From: Antitrichia curtipendula
Lineage: Eukaryota > Streptophyta > Bryopsida > Hypnales > Leucodontaceae
Direction of reading: 5' to 3'
NCBI GenBank assembly: GCA_951230915.1
Contig: OX579641.1
Coordinates: forward strand, 18,330,254 to 18,394,253
Length of the DNA stretch: 64,000 nucleotides
Shown here: positions 12,115 to 24,774 of the stretch, piece by piece
Position numbering within the stretch: position 1 is the stretch's first letter
How the letters are laid out: every line of letters starts with the position of its first letter
Translations under genes and position numbers: made by a program
The notes under the pieces: generated by a model
The model's database searches: none
The model's input: only the letters and a program-made list of their open reading frames with translations
What the model was told of the DNA's origin: nothing

Positions 12115-13951
12115 TCAATTCCCTATGTTTTTCTTGTAAGCTTTTGATGAGGCCCTAGAAGATTCCATGAGGCTGTCCAAGTTGGAACCCATTCTCTTCA
12201 ACCTCCCATGCAGTTCATCAAAAATATTCGTGTACGTAACGTCAACGGACTGAGAGTGCCTGTGCAGTCCTTCAGTCCTGTAGTCGTCATCCTGATAGCA
12301 ACCATCCATTCATGTACTTCAGTTTACCGGCAATACAATAAAACAGAAACTCATACTCCATCGGTAATGTGTCAGCATTTGTGTATTACCAATGAGTATA
12401 AATTAAGTATGTTTAACAACTACATTGAAACTCTACCGTGCTCTTTCGTAAACTACATACATGCTATGCCAAAGAATTTTTTCTTATTGCGTTCTACAAA
12501 TGAGTTATAGGTCTACGACAACAATTTAGCATCATATATGTGCATTGACAAATGTTACGTTTTCAAAACAGACGGTGGATCACCTCAACTAGTTGTAGCA
12601 GCAAGCAACCGTTCTCCGACGCAAATAGCTTCTTCACGTCATCAAATTCCTCCATGAGAGCCCTGAATAAATAAATTACTTTAGCATTTTGAATACAACA
12701 CGTGACAGCAGCGGAGTTTATGTGCTCTTAAAAAAAAGGAAATGTTTAGATAGTAAGGTAACTCTCATACTGAGCTGGTCCGAAAACAGTCACACACAAG
12801 GACATGCAACTGCCTGTATAGTAGGATCAAAGAGACGAAACAGAAATAAAATGAAATGCTTCAAAAATTCAGGGGACGCTTTGTAAAATTTCGGTAATAG
12901 GTCCGTGGAGAGAATTGTTTTGACGGCAACCTAAAACACACAACCTTCCTTTTCGTACTCTGTTGCTAAGGACAATGGCAAGCAAAGTGTTTCTCTATAT
13001 TAATATAAAAGGTTTCCTAGGCGATAAGACAAACAGTTCCTTAATGGTTTACCGTTTGTCAATTAAAAAAAAGTACACGTTGTTCTGCTCGTTGACAAAG
13101 CGACAAAGTCACTTGTCGCTCACTTCATTTCTTGTAATTAAATTTAATTAGCCGGGGTTCCAGAAATTGAAAATACACTACTCTGGGTTCGCTGACTTCA
13201 CCTCAGATTCCTCCAGTCTTGGCCACAGCAAACCTCTGCAAACTCCTCCATCATGGCCAACAATTGTCTAACTCTGTCATCAAATGTAGATCCCCATCGA
13301 CCATCACTCTCCCTCTGCATTAGACAGACAATTCGTCCTAGGAAGACAAAAATAAAAGTAAATACAAGAATTGTGCGCAGTCATTGGTCCAGCATAAAGT
13401 CCGGACATTCGAAACTCATGACATTCTATTAAATGAAATTATCGTCATTTGTTAAAATCAACACTTCCAATAATTCCAGTAACATGGGAATCTGTGTAAT
13501 TGGTCACAGAACATGAATTTAAATCATTCTCAATTAATGAAGAATGAACGATAAAAGGAAGAAAATTTCTGCTCACCCATCTTGCTCGCTAGAAACTGAC
13601 GTCTAGACTTTCTACAGTGAGAGTAACGTGCAAAACAGTATAATTTGTACCCTTCCCAGAAATCGGGAGAACTGTGTGTTGACAATAAACAACAGTCAAA
13701 ATTCAGTACTTCCATTCCTTAGAACATTCTTTATCTCGCATAAGCATAAATACGAACACAATGCTATAGACTAGGCTATTCATAGCCACATCTTCAAATC
13801 TGGAGAAAAATGAGAACGAATACCCACTTGAAGTTCTCTTCTTCTAGGAAATTTTTGACTTCATTTGTCAATAATTTGCATTTCTTGTACAGGCCTTCAT
13901 TTCGACCTTCTATTCCTGTAATGTTACTATCCTCCGCTGTCAATGCAATGA
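12115..13951 (-). CDS. Unrecognised multi-exon gene, 3' part
   Basis: Four exons are supported. 13951-13828 (acceptor TTGCAG, donor AA|GTGGGT) encodes a helical acidic segment with NEGLYKKCKLLTNEVKNFLE. Exon 13314-13202 contains GRWGSTFDDRVRQLLAMMEE and ends in phase 2 at GAG|GTGAAG. Exon 12662-12584 completes that codon and encodes ALMEEFDDVKKLFASENG. Exon 12291-12115 ends in LKRMGSNLDSLMESSRAS and a TGA stop. Phases of the last three exons fit exactly, which is strong evidence for splicing. The link between 13828 and 13314 is unsolved and probably involves a micro-exon near 13590-13560. Residue patterns suggest amphipathic helices or a short coiled coil. I do not recognise a family; proximity to CACTA genes makes a transposon-encoded protein possible. 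Confidence 0.5.
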
Positions 13952-14604
13952 CTGCAAGGCAACATACGGTGACATAAAGTTCACGAGCAAGGAGCACACA
14001 GCTGAACACAGGAAAAAAAATGTTTTAACAAAATAAGAGAACCAACGCAAAACGTGTCTGTGTCCATTTCCTAAACTTCTAATAGACGATCACAAAGAGA
14101 CGGTCAAAGGCAGCGCACCACTGCAACTGGAGGACCGATCCAAGGAAGCAGACGTCATATTTACACGCCTCGGTAGTGACAAACTTCGCAACGTACTACG
14201 CAAGTTTCGCTTAGGATGGGATTCAATGCTAATTTCGATTTCGTCCTCCTCAAATTACTCCTTCCACAGGATGAACGAACGTATTTTGCAACTAAGACAT
14301 ATGGAGCACAAGCATTCACTCCTGGCTATGGCGATTCAACAAAAGAACATCCGCTTCGGTTCCACAATGGTCTGACATAGAAATTTGCCGCTGCAACTAA
14401 GTCAATTAACTCAATTCGCTGACAAGACATACGTTTCCTACATTTATGTGTTGTGCATTGTGGCATGCAAAAGGTCATTGGCTTCTTCCCAAGTCCGTCG
14501 TTTGAGAGGAAAATGCTTTCGTCCACATACAAGACGTCTACGAGGAAAAATCTCGAATGCTCCCGTGTCAACCGCAGCAATGTTGGAAACGACAAATTAG
14601 AACG

Positions 14605-15012
14605 CAAATGGACATCTCGAAAGAAAAATTCATTTATGACAAACACGGATGGAAGGTGGAGGACTCCACGATAATTAACATCCTCAGAAATTTACTATTA
14701 CTAAGAAGGGGGAAAAATAACGCGACCCACAGCACGTATAATAAGTATCTGCATACTGTTACGATAGCGTTCGAACGATTACTGTACTCTTCCCTCGTCT
14801 GTGAACAAATGACAGCGATGATTTCGGAGACTAGCTTGTTCACACGACTCGTTTGTTTTGGAATAGAAGAGCAACTTCCAGTCATAGAATACCACAGTAC
14901 AGAATTGAAGAAAGCTGTGACGGAGGAAGTCCTTCATTCCCATGTCATAGGACCGTTTTACCCTAATTTGCCAAAGACTTCGTCGACCTTCTCGGTATTC
15001 TATCTGAATTAA
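14605..15012 (+). CDS. Uncharacterised open frame (135 codons)
   Basis: An ATG at 14605 opens a frame to TAA at 15010-15012 in a region of higher GC than its surroundings. The product is basic-to-neutral with a Leu-rich helix (ILRNLLLLRRGK). The opposite strand also has open frames of 83 codons here, and the island's composition (A/C-rich on plus) favours minus-strand genes. It may therefore be a chance frame; upstream exons of the minus-strand gene at 12.1-14 kb could lie here instead. Confidence 0.2.
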   Translation, partial: QMDISKEKFIYDKHGWKVEDSTIINILRNLLLLRRGKNNATHSTYNKYLHTVTIAFERLLYSSLVCEQMTAMISETSLFTRLVCFGIEEQLPVIEYHSTELKKAVTEEVLHSHVIGPFYPNLPKTSSTFSVFYLN

Positions 15013-17480
15013 ACACTTAGATGCCAACATTTTTATTAGTTGTATAAATTTTGTAAGTACTTCTACATGTACTTGTAAACGTACAAATTTGAACTTCAGA
15101 CAATGGAGATGACCTTACTATTAGAAAACACAATAGCAATTATGGACTAATAGATGATAATGTTCAAAATTGAAGTTGTTAAAATTGTAAAGAAAATTAA
15201 AGTCTTCCACTTATTTTCTCTCATGTCAAATCGAAAAAGTTGATCATGAACAAAAACTTGAGTTTACAATGCCTCACATTGGAATTCTAGTGAATTTAAG
15301 GGTTTAGGGTATGTACTTTAGTAACTTTTCAAATGGATTTCTGGTTAGTAATTCCCCTCCAAATTCTTTTGTATTGTAGGCTCATTTCCAAAAATCCGCA
15401 ACAATATGCATAGAAAAAAATACCTTTACACAAATTAGTATTGCATGAAAACAATTTGTAATTCTGAAAATAAAAATTCCAGCGCCAAGGTTATTCTCTC
15501 AAATGTATTACTTGAAAAATTTCAAATAATACAAAAATACATTTGATTAATTCTTATTTAACTACAAGTGATTGTCGACACAATAATTTTGTGCATTAGG
15601 CATGTAGAGATGAAAACGGAGGTTTTACTTTCAAATGAGGGTCACATTTGCATTACGTAATCTATTTTCAAAAAGCACCCAAAAACCTTTTCATATTTTC
15701 ATTCATGCTCAATAAAAACCTATTATTTTAGTGGTTTCACTTGACATGAAGAATTAAAAATGACTTAACCTTTTCGCACATTTACAACAACGGAGTTGAA
15801 TACACTATTTTTGGGGCAAAAATTTGGATTGCAGTACTTTATTTACTCAATTTTGTTATTGTTTTTCTAAAATTTGAAGTTACCATTTCAATGTTGATTG
15901 GCTGACTTTTGTAATAATTCTGTTGCATTACCATGTGTATCATTTTTTTCTAAAAATTGCATAACTATTCATTGAAAATCATGCAACTATAGAAGTTTTT
16001 TTGTTGTGTAAACAACAAATGATAGGATGAACAGTGGCATCTTTATCCTATACAATTTGATTCCTTATCATACATTTGTGTTTAAATGGATGCATCTACG
16101 ATGAAGCATTAAACACACTAATATTAGGGGTGTTGCATTCAAGTAAGCTATAATTTGACTTATTTTAATTGAAAAAATTGAAAAAAAAAGAATAAACAAT
16201 CTGTCATCGGATCTCAAGGATGCCCATGATATTTTGGAAGGATTTCACATTCCACATTTGAGGGTTCCTTTTACAATATTGTAGTTCATCACTTTATTTA
16301 ATTGGTGGTCAATGAATGACGAAAACCTAGTTTGAATGACACTATGTTTGAAGTTTTAGGGTCCAATGGTTTCATACACTTCTGGTGAGGGGCTGAAATG
16401 TATATAATAATAATATTGTTTGAAATCCTTGACCATATAGTTTTAGGGTCATAAGAATAAAACACCCCATCTATTTCATGGAAAAAAATGGCTACATTAT
16501 TGTTTAAAGGCTATCCTCGGAAAAAAAATGCTAACAGATGCTTTGGTAGTTTTGTAAAATGATATGGGAAATGTATTTGGGCATTCAAAAGTGAATTGCA
16601 TACTAGAAAATCTGATCTGGGTAAAAGTACCTTCCCTAATGAATAATCTTTGCGTCCCAAAATGAAATCCCATTTGTCTTTCATTCTTTGTCCAAAAATG
16701 TACTTCTGAGTGCACGATGTAGCATGAAAAGAAGAAAGCGGGGGAGTTTAGGCAAATCCGTGAGCAATGAAAAGAACATCCAATCAAAAACATTCATTTA
16801 GAATAATCAAAGATGCATGTCTTGTTCATCTTGTTGCCCATGCTAAAAGCCAACACTGATGAGGTTACCAATAAGACCAAAATTGGCAGGTGATGGTCAC
16901 AAGGACTTGGGCCATAAGATGGGAGACTAGGCGCGTGTTTTAAAAAAAAAACGTAGTGCTCAAAACAAAATGACAAATTTAATATTGGTGTTGCTCCATA
17001 TCAACAGGTCAATTCAGTGGCCACCGTTGCTTTTAAGAAATGTTTCAAAAAACGCACTTTTCTGTATGTTAGGACTACATTTCAGAATGGGTTTTGGAGC
17101 TCAAAATTCCATACTGATTGGGTTGCACCACACTGTACTCAAAGTTTTACAAAATTTGGAAAAAACTTGTTTTCAGCCTTACTCTATAATATATTGTCCA
17201 ATACGATAATCATTCTGGAGCGTCAATATTGTCATCGGAAGACATACCTCTGAATATGATATGAACATTTAATTGTGAAAACATGTGCGCTCCTATATCA
17301 GAATGAAAATAGCTACCCTAATGACGATGAGTTTCTGAGGTCCGTGACTATATCTACAGTATAATGTCCTGTTCTGTGCAGTAAGTGTATCAAAGCTTCG
17401 GAGAGAGTTTCAATGTTGGGAAACTGAGGACGTAGAACTTGTTTGCAAAAGAAAAAACCGAAGTTGGCGTGAACTGAATC
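15013..17480. other. AT-rich intergenic sequence
   Basis: Long A/T runs and no supportable gene. The stretch around 17190-17250 has a diverged match around 25060-25130 (shared core TCAATATTGTCAT..GAAGACATAC), so part of it is dispersed repeat. The open frame 16497-16793 on the minus strand has no recognisable feature. Confidence 0.45.
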
Positions 17481-17561
17481 GTTTGTCATTCGAGGATGAC
17501 GGCTGAGAAACAGCGGCGGCTTCTTCCCCCTAGTTGCGCATTCTTCTTCCGTAGTCTCCAG

Positions 17562-17993
17562 TCAGTTCTGATTGTCGTTTCCAGCAACAGTTGATACACG
17601 GAAGCAGGACTTGTCCACCAATTTGAACTTGACACAGTCTCCTTCTTCAATGCCGTAGGAGCGTGCAAATTTCTTCCATCCACCGCCGAAGGAAACGTGT
17701 GGGTATGTTCTCATCATGTACACATGAACGTGCACTGGCCATCTAGGTTCAGTTAGCCCGTATCCCAAGAGGATGTTCGACTTAAATTTGTCGCCATGTG
17801 CTTGGACAAAGCTAGCAGGGATAGTCTGCAAAAAAAAGGAAAGAAAAACGGTGAGTGCAGGCGACTGAACGTAATGAAGGAGAGGAATTTCTCGAAGAGC
17901 ACTCTGAGGGAGGGCCGGAAAACATACCAAGGCCTTGTAGGAGGACTTCTTCATGATGATCTTGAAGGAGATCTCTGCAGCACTGCCGTCCAT
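17562..17993 (-). CDS. Single B3 DNA-binding-domain protein (REM-like)
   Basis: Two exons, 17993-17928 and 17825-17562, join in phase 0 (donor TTG|GTATG, acceptor TTTTTTGCAG) to give 109 residues. The product is essentially one B3 domain. It has FKIIMKKSSYKALTIPASF (strand 1 and the IPxxF motif), RWPVHVHVY (the W-x-V strand), then GGGWKKFARSYGIEEGDCVKF, matching the family GWxxFxxxxxLxxGDxxxF block, and a final FRVSTV strand. B3 proteins are nuclear, plant-specific DNA-binding factors; the closest style is the REM group, but no target is inferred. The ATG at 17993 gives a short N-terminus. The open frame extends upstream to 18065, so a longer N-terminus or further 5' exons are possible. It sits alone between AT-rich repeats on the same strand as the TNP1-like gene. 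Confidence 0.75.
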   Translation of the reverse strand: MDGSAAEISFKIIMKKSSYKALVCFPALPQSALREIPLLHYVQSPALTVFLSFFLQTIPASFVQAHGDKFKSNILLGYGLTEPRWPVHVHVYMMRTYPHVSFGGGWKKFARSYGIEEGDCVKFKLVDKSCFRVSTVAGNDNQN

Positions 17994-17999
17994 GTTGAT

Positions 18000-20785
18000 C
18001 GACGCGATGAATACAGGAGGGCAAAATGGACACGCGAGCGCCGCACGAGAAAGTGAAAAAAGCACGGCAGGAGTCAGTCCGAAAAAATTGTCGTAGTAGG
18101 TTGGGGCGATGCACTCTGGTCCCTGTTAAAATGGGAATGTAGTCGACGGGTAATAAAAGCTGCTACGAAGAGGAGATTTGCTTTGTTATTTGATATCTCT
18201 GCAATCATTTGACTAAAGTTCAACTAATATCGAATCCGTGCAGATCCGGAAGGGCGGAGTTTCTTTTGAAGGCGCCAGTTGGAGAGGTGACTGCATATCT
18301 TTGCAAATCTTGATGTTACATCAGGATGTGATTGGAAAACGTTGAAGTACCTGAACTTGTTGAAGGTCTGTGAATGCTCAATTTGTTGAAAGAATTTTCC
18401 ACTAACAGAACTGGAATGAAGAAAGAACTTTGGCTACACATACCGCCTTGTTTGGACGACAGTCTTAGATTACTTTTGACGAGTTGTAAGTGTGGCAACA
18501 AATTTTTCTCTTCGGATTGTTGGGATGGTTGGTAAACAAGGTGATGAAATCCATTTAGCGTTACAGTAATTGAAGAGCGGAAGAAAATAATAAAGAGTCG
18601 CTGCATGCCTTGAAGAAACAATGTAGAACTACATGGTTTTCAATTTTAAAACGAGTGTTGCACTGTGCATTGTACATGAATTACCAAAAAAAAGTTCTGG
18701 GATATCAATTGTGTATTGCAGTAATTTATGTAGGAAAAGCAGTTTTCACCGATTTCTGTCATGTCACATAGACAGGACTGGTGGCCCAAAACAGTACTGG
18801 TAATCTGGAAGGAAGATAATCTGGGAGGAAAAGTATGAATACTAGAAATGACTGGAATGGTGGATAGCATTTGTAAAAATTTGAAAATAGTGGTAATAAT
18901 CAGAGAGATTCATATCTGTTTGAAGGCGGCTGTTGACATAAAAGATTTATTAAAAAAATAATGTGATTAAGACATATTTTAATCAAGATGTAATTTTTTT
19001 GCTAATCGAAGGGGTGAGATATTGTCCAGTATTGGTATACTTGATTGCATGGTAGTTGTTTGTAAATGAATGATTGTGTGTAATGAAAGATACACAATAT
19101 TAAGTCACTTATGTAATGGAAAACTTGTCTGTAATTAACTACTTTCAAATGGAAGATTTTTTCCCGTAATGTAAGTATTTGGGTAAAGTAGTGAATTAAT
19201 TTCTGTTGTTCAGGTCATTACAATAGAAATGTTTTCATTTGTTTTGAGGTATTTTGATCTAATGTGGTAGGCTCAACGTAATACGTTAAACTGTAGTACA
19301 GGTGGGTCCATTGGATTTGTAAAGGTTCACTTTGCTTTTTTGGGAGGTAATACGTGAAATGAAGTACAGAGGCAACAATGCTTCTCTTGTTTGCATGAGA
19401 TGATCTTACAAAATTCATCTGTTTAGTTGGAACGTGTGTAACAGGTGTAGCATGACTCTGTGAAATTTGTTTTGATACAGCAACTCAAAAAACGGAGGTA
19501 TACAATTAATGTGTGATTTTCATGGGCAGTCAAGTCTGACTGTTATATTTCATTTAAGAGTAAGTGGCTACTGAATAGACATCAAAGACGAGACGGCCCA
19601 AGCGATATTAATTTTAATAATTGACACTGAATTCGAAGATGAGGAGAACATCTTGGAATGGTGTACATGAAACCGAAATTAAGAAACTGGGATTGAAGGA
19701 GCGGTACTGGTATGGGTATGTAGCACTAAGGACTGTTGTGGTTCTGGGAGTTTGCTAACAGTCGAAGCTTTGTTGGGGTGTGCTAACTCTGATCGTGTGA
19801 GCAAAGCTAGCGCAGCTTCAATCTGGGGGAGTAGAATTAGTTGTCTTCGTTGTCGACACTAGATAGGGGACATATAGGATACAACAGCTCCTTCTTCATA
19901 AAATTTTTTGCACGGAGGGTATTGGCAGTGCAGCAAATCGTGCGGGAGAGCTAGTGACGGACTTGGATTACAATTGTAGACATTTTGACTGGGTACAATT
20001 CTCCATTTACTGATCACTGTTTGATCACAGGAAGAAGTCCGTGTCAAAGCTCATGAATTATGTAGAAATCGTTCTGGAAACGATAAGTCAGAAATGCTTT
20101 AATTTTGTGTCGGTTTGCTACAACATTACGAAGTCCTGCAATGCTCTGCTCTGCTCTGCTTTACTAAAGTGGAGTGCGTGCTGGTTCGTTTTACAGAAAA
20201 ACTACTCTATCTGTTGGCAATGGATGCACAAGGAAGCTCTGCCGTCACTAGGTAGTACTTTTTCTCACCTTTTTTTTTTTAATATAGTGCTCCTTTTTTT
20301 ATATTCAAATGGCAGAGTAGGCAGTGTGAGTGAACTTAGGAAACTCACAATCTCAATTGACAACGTGTTGAAAGCTTATTGTACAACTGTTTAGGAATGT
20401 ATTTATGCTTGGTTACCATTAGAGCAATTGAAATTTAGACTTTCAGATTGCTTTAATGAACGTATGCTCTAGAAATTTAGAAGCTGAATTGACGGCCTGT
20501 TCAGAGTTTAGTGTAGAACGTTTTAGGAATTCATTTATGCTGATTACCATCAGAGAGCAAAAATTCACCGTGTCGTAATTGACATTTGTTTTACAAATTC
20601 TTCAGCTGAAATGCATAAAGCTTTATTTATTTTGTAAATGAAAATATTACTTAGCAGGACGGCCGTATTGGCGATGGACGATGGACGCTGCTGCTAGGTT
20701 ATGAAATTAATTTTTTTAATTTAACGTTCTTGTTCATGTAACGTTGGAATTGATTTGAAACTGCAGAGACTTTGTTAACGAACAA
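18000..20785. other. Non-coding or undetermined sequence between B3 and the acidic ORF
   Basis: Composition shifts to G/T-rich on the plus strand from about 18.3 kb, which would suit a plus-strand transcript leading into the frame at 20786. The open frame at 20041-20394 has no family resemblance. A short CTCTG microsatellite lies near 20140-20160. Nothing else can be supported. Confidence 0.4.
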
Positions 20786-21130
20786 ATGGAGCGGGAGGGT
20801 AGCGTTGTAGACTCGTCGGACACAGTGGTCATTCCGGCAGAAAATGGCTACTGCTCGGATTCGGAGCACGTCAGCCCTGTAAAAACCAATGGCGGAGGAA
20901 GCGATTTGGAGTGTCTTCTTCCAGAGGAAGCTTACGAACTTCTCCTGGCCCAGTTGGCAGAGCAGGATGACATCGATGACGATGCCATGTACGAACCCCC
21001 GCTACAGAGGAGCACATTTTCGAATGATAATTTGGGAAACAGTGATGAATAGTTCGACAGAAGCTACATTGTTTTGGCAGAAAATGGAGCAGTTTATGCT
21101 TATTATAGGTGTGTTAGAAGTGCTAGTGAG
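20786..21130 (+). CDS. Acidic protein exon with an in-frame TAG, unknown function
   Basis: ATG at 20786 opens an 88-codon acidic frame rich in Asp, Glu and Ser, with LECLLPEEAYELLLAQLAEQ as a likely helix. The frame meets TAG at 21050-21052 but continues open in the same phase with FDRSYIVLAENGAVYAYYRC up to a good donor, GAG|GTAACT, at 21130/21131. A TGCAG acceptor lies just upstream of the ATG. This pattern suggests a coding exon with one nonsense mutation, or a short protein that ends at the TAG. The aromatic tail recalls the small family at 30448 and 41122, but I cannot align it convincingly. Confidence 0.4.
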
Positions 21131-22898
21131 GTAACTTTCTAGAAGACACTAAGAGCAGGACAGGATTGCTAGCAATGTGATCACAGATGGAGTCGAACAT
21201 GAGTGCTACCATTGTGATTACAAGGGGAGTCAAAGCTGTGTGTCTTGGTGTTGTAATGGGTAGGAGCGTCTGTGACGTGGGGTCTACGACGGGCTTTATA
21301 GCATTAACTGTATGAAGTACATTATATGACCGAAAATGAAATTAGTGAGTACCTTCTGTGAAAACTAAAAACACTATGTCTCTTTTTAATGAGTTGAATA
21401 GTTTTTTTTGAAAATTTTGAAAATCAACGTGGAAAAAACCGCCTTGTGAATGCTGTAACTTCCGCTTTTCTTGATCCCTGAGGAAGCCAAAAGGAAACAA
21501 TTGAAAAGAAACTACCGAAATCAACAACACAGTTCACACGGTCGTGTTCAATCATAAATAAACAACCCTGTGCGAAAGATTTACGAAGTTCAGTTCAGAA
21601 TCGAACTGTCTACTGTTCCAAAATCAACAGTGCAGTTTCCAAAAATACCGGGATTCATACGTCCACTCGAACAGAAAAAATGAGCAGTTTTGTGTTCAAC
21701 TTTTGTTAGTTCAGGCACTATATTTCTAGTAGTGATGTAAGAGCAACTCCAATGCAGTTCTTCCATAGGCAGAGGAACGCTGCAAATGGGGCTTCTAACG
21801 AGCTTGTGCAAATAACCGCATCCCACTACCGCCGCTACATTCAACGAGATTTGGGAAGTCTATTTAAAATAAAACCCGTCATCACTATTTTGATGAAATT
21901 TGGTGAGCACGTTATAGCTATCTGAGACCTGACATTGTAAAACAACTCATCCGCATCACGCTTAAAAGTTTGAAGATATTTATAATAGTAGAACACTGAA
22001 AATGAACTATATTGTATTGTATGCTAGGCCTCAGCCCGCTCTTGCATTGAATTGAAAGTTGTGGTTCTAGTCTACTACTTTCGATGATCTCTTATTACAA
22101 TTTGATACGAGAGGACTTAAATTCTTATGGTTCATCATTTTCCACTTGTAAATATTTTCGCTGAAAAAGTGAAGGAATAGAATTGCCTTTTTGTAAGGTA
22201 ATTAGAGTGTAGGTGATGATATTTAACCACTAAGCTTAAAGGCTTTTTTTTCATCCTAAACCACTGGAAACGACCGTTTTTATTGCAAAGTGCAATATAT
22301 TTTAGAAATTGTTTGATTTGCAAATCCAATTTTTTAATAGAGTACATTTCTTAATTAAATTATTAAATACTTATTACATTTGAAATTGGAAAAAACAAAC
22401 CCAATAAGAATGTCAATTTTTTACTCAACAAGATTGAACTATAAGCAATATTGAGACTTGTTTTATTCTATAAAGAATTTGCCATCGAAATATCAAAAAT
22501 AGACATTTTGTCCTTTTAGTCCTTCAGGGTTCAGGAACACAACTCCTATTTCAAGGTAGCATTAAAAGTGCTTGGATTATTGAATTAATGCGTGCATTCC
22601 TTCTTTGTGTAGTGAATTTGTATGAAGTCATCTGTTGACCTTTTTTCTGTCTTCCAAGGTTAAATAAAAAAATAAGAAATGAACAACATTTCGCTTTTTT
22701 TATTTTCCCTTGTTGGCAAATGAGAGTATATCAACGCACTACAAAATGCATTATTTGAATTCTTTAGGCAAAGTTTTGAAGAATTACAATTTCCGTGCTA
22801 CCTGCTAAGAAATTGCTACATAAATTTTCTTTTATTATATGTGCATGTTGATGAAGATGTTGTACCTGATCTTTTTTTTTTTTTTTTTTTTTTATGAA
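21131..22898. other. Sequence with a possible minus-strand exon, then AT-rich DNA
   Basis: Between about 21.35 and 21.85 kb the plus strand turns A/C-rich. An 84-codon minus-strand frame (21844-21590, starting TTG) contains VAAVVGCGYLHKLVR, faintly like the ACxxLHN end of PIF/Harbinger nucleases; this is too weak to call. From about 22.1 kb the sequence is AT-rich with no gene and ends in a T22 run at 22872-22893. Confidence 0.3.
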
Positions 22899-22902
22899 TT
22901 AA

Positions 22903-23839
22903 CCCCTAAAGGTTTTTGACTATGTTTTCACCAAAAACGCTCCAGAACTGCCATTTCTAATACTAGTGCCAAATTTTAGAAAAAAAACATTTTTGGACAC
23001 TTGTAGCCGTAGGATCTTGTAGTAAACTTGTTTAAGAAGATGTGGAAAAAATTTCAGAATTTTCCACCAAGTGGATTGCAAGATAATAGTGTTTGAATTG
23101 ACAAAAATCCTTTTTTTTGTCCTTGCAAAAAAACGGGCAGCTGCCCTTCACAAGGTCACATTTGTATGAAAAAATGTCCAAAATGATGGTTACTCTTTGG
23201 ATTTATTCTTCAAGGCAAGTTGGCTATATGCTTGAAAATTTTCAGATCATTTGGAATTGTACAACATATAGGAAAAAAATAGTAAGTAGGAAGAGGTAGA
23301 GAATGATTCAAAACACTAAATTGTCAAGAATTTATTTATGAAATTGAAAAATGCCAATTCCAACGATTATAATGTTGTAATAAACAATCTACACCCAGTG
23401 TTTTTATTTTTTTTCAAAAATATTGAAAATCGAGTTAAATAAAGGACTCCAAAGTTTATTTTAGAGTAGAGATTCCATAACTACCCTCAAACTAAGAATC
23501 CTCATAACTTTTGACTCATTGATCGGAATGGAAAGATTCAAAGCCTCCCACGTACATATAAATCTAAAGAACCAATTTCAAATTTTAGTATTTTTTTAGA
23601 AGTGATTTTTAAAGAAGTTTTTTTTGCTGCCCCGGCTGCCCGCCGAACACTGAAAATGACATACCATACAATAACTTTTTAACCATGTAGTCAAAAGTTA
23701 CGAAAATTGTTGGACCTTAAAGCTACTCCTCGGGCACATCTTATGCGAAAATTTCAAAGAAAAAAAAGAAAAATTCTGATCATAGTGAGCTGCCCAAAAT
23801 CGCTATGTTGTCAAAAAACGGTGTTTGGTCCTTTAGGGG
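22903..23839 (+). mobile_element. TTAA-flanked element A, left arm of an inverted pair
   Basis: It is bordered by TTAA at 22899-22902 and 23840-23843. The termini are CCCCTAAAGG at the left and CCTTTAGGGG at the right, a perfect 10-bp inverted repeat. Length is 937 bp with no coding capacity. The internal sequence is homologous in inverted orientation to element B immediately to the right. A GGGCAGCTGCCC palindrome lies near 23137. Confidence 0.65.
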
Positions 23840-23849
23840 TTAAGTTTAA

Positions 23850-24770
23850 CCCCAAAAGGACGAACATGCCTTTTTTGGGAACATGTTGTTATGAGCAATT
23901 ACCTCTTCCTTGAGATTTGCATGTTTTGGGCTTAAATTTTTTGTAAAAGGAGGGGACAAAGAATATCTTTCATATACAAAAAATTTCAAAACAATTGGAA
24001 ATACGAGTCCAAAGTCATGGCCTAATGTGTACACATTCTCAACTTGGGCAAACCACCGCAAATAAAATGAAAATAAAAATTTCAAATATAAAAAATTGAA
24101 ATTGGATTATTATATTTATATGTACGTGGAAAGCTTTGAATCATTCCCTTTTGATCAATTAGTCAAATGTTATGAGTTTTCTAGTAAACGTGCAGTTATG
24201 ATAGTCTACTCTAAAATAGACTTTGAAATCTTTTATTTAATTCAATTTTCATTCTTTTATGAAAAAAATAAAATTTTAAGATGCATATTGATTATTACAA
24301 CATTGCAAGCATTAGTATTGGCATTTTTGAATTCCATAATTAATTTATGAACAATTCAGTGTCTTTAACCATACTTTATTTCTTTCTACTTACTATTTTT
24401 TTCCTATATGTTGTACAATTTTTAAAAATCTGAAAATTTTCAAGCATGTAGCCAACTTGCCTATAAGATTGCATCCAAAGAAATACAACCATTTTAGAAT
24501 TTTTTTTCATAATAATCAGACCTTGTAAAGTACAGCTTTCTGTTTTTTCATTGGGCTAAAATAAGAACTTCTACCACTTAGAATGCTAATATCTTCCAAT
24601 TTAAATGATGGAAATTTATGAAAATATGACAAAATATTCTCAAATAAGAGTATTACAAGATCACACGGTTACATGTGTCCAAAAATGATTTTTTTCAACA
24701 ATTTGGTACTTTTACTATAAATGGCATTTGTAGCATTTGTGGTGAGAAGCTAGTGACGGAACTGTAGGAG
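23850..24770 (-). mobile_element. TTAA-flanked element B, right arm of the inverted pair
   Basis: Bordered by TTAA at 23846-23849 and 24771-24774; 921 bp. Its reverse complement aligns with element A along much of its length. For example, GCTTTGAATC at 24132 matches the complement near 23540, and CTACTTACTATTTTTTTCC near 24385 matches the complement of 23268-23290. Between A and B only about 10 bp (TTAAGTTTAA, itself near-palindromic) remain. The whole 22899-24774 block is a diverged palindrome. Confidence 0.65.
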
Positions 24771-24774
24771 TTAA

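Noticed and set aside
21590..21844. PIF/Harbinger nuclease C-terminus on the minus strand
   Set aside because: Only a faint likeness at GCGYLH; no catalytic D, D or E motifs were found upstream.
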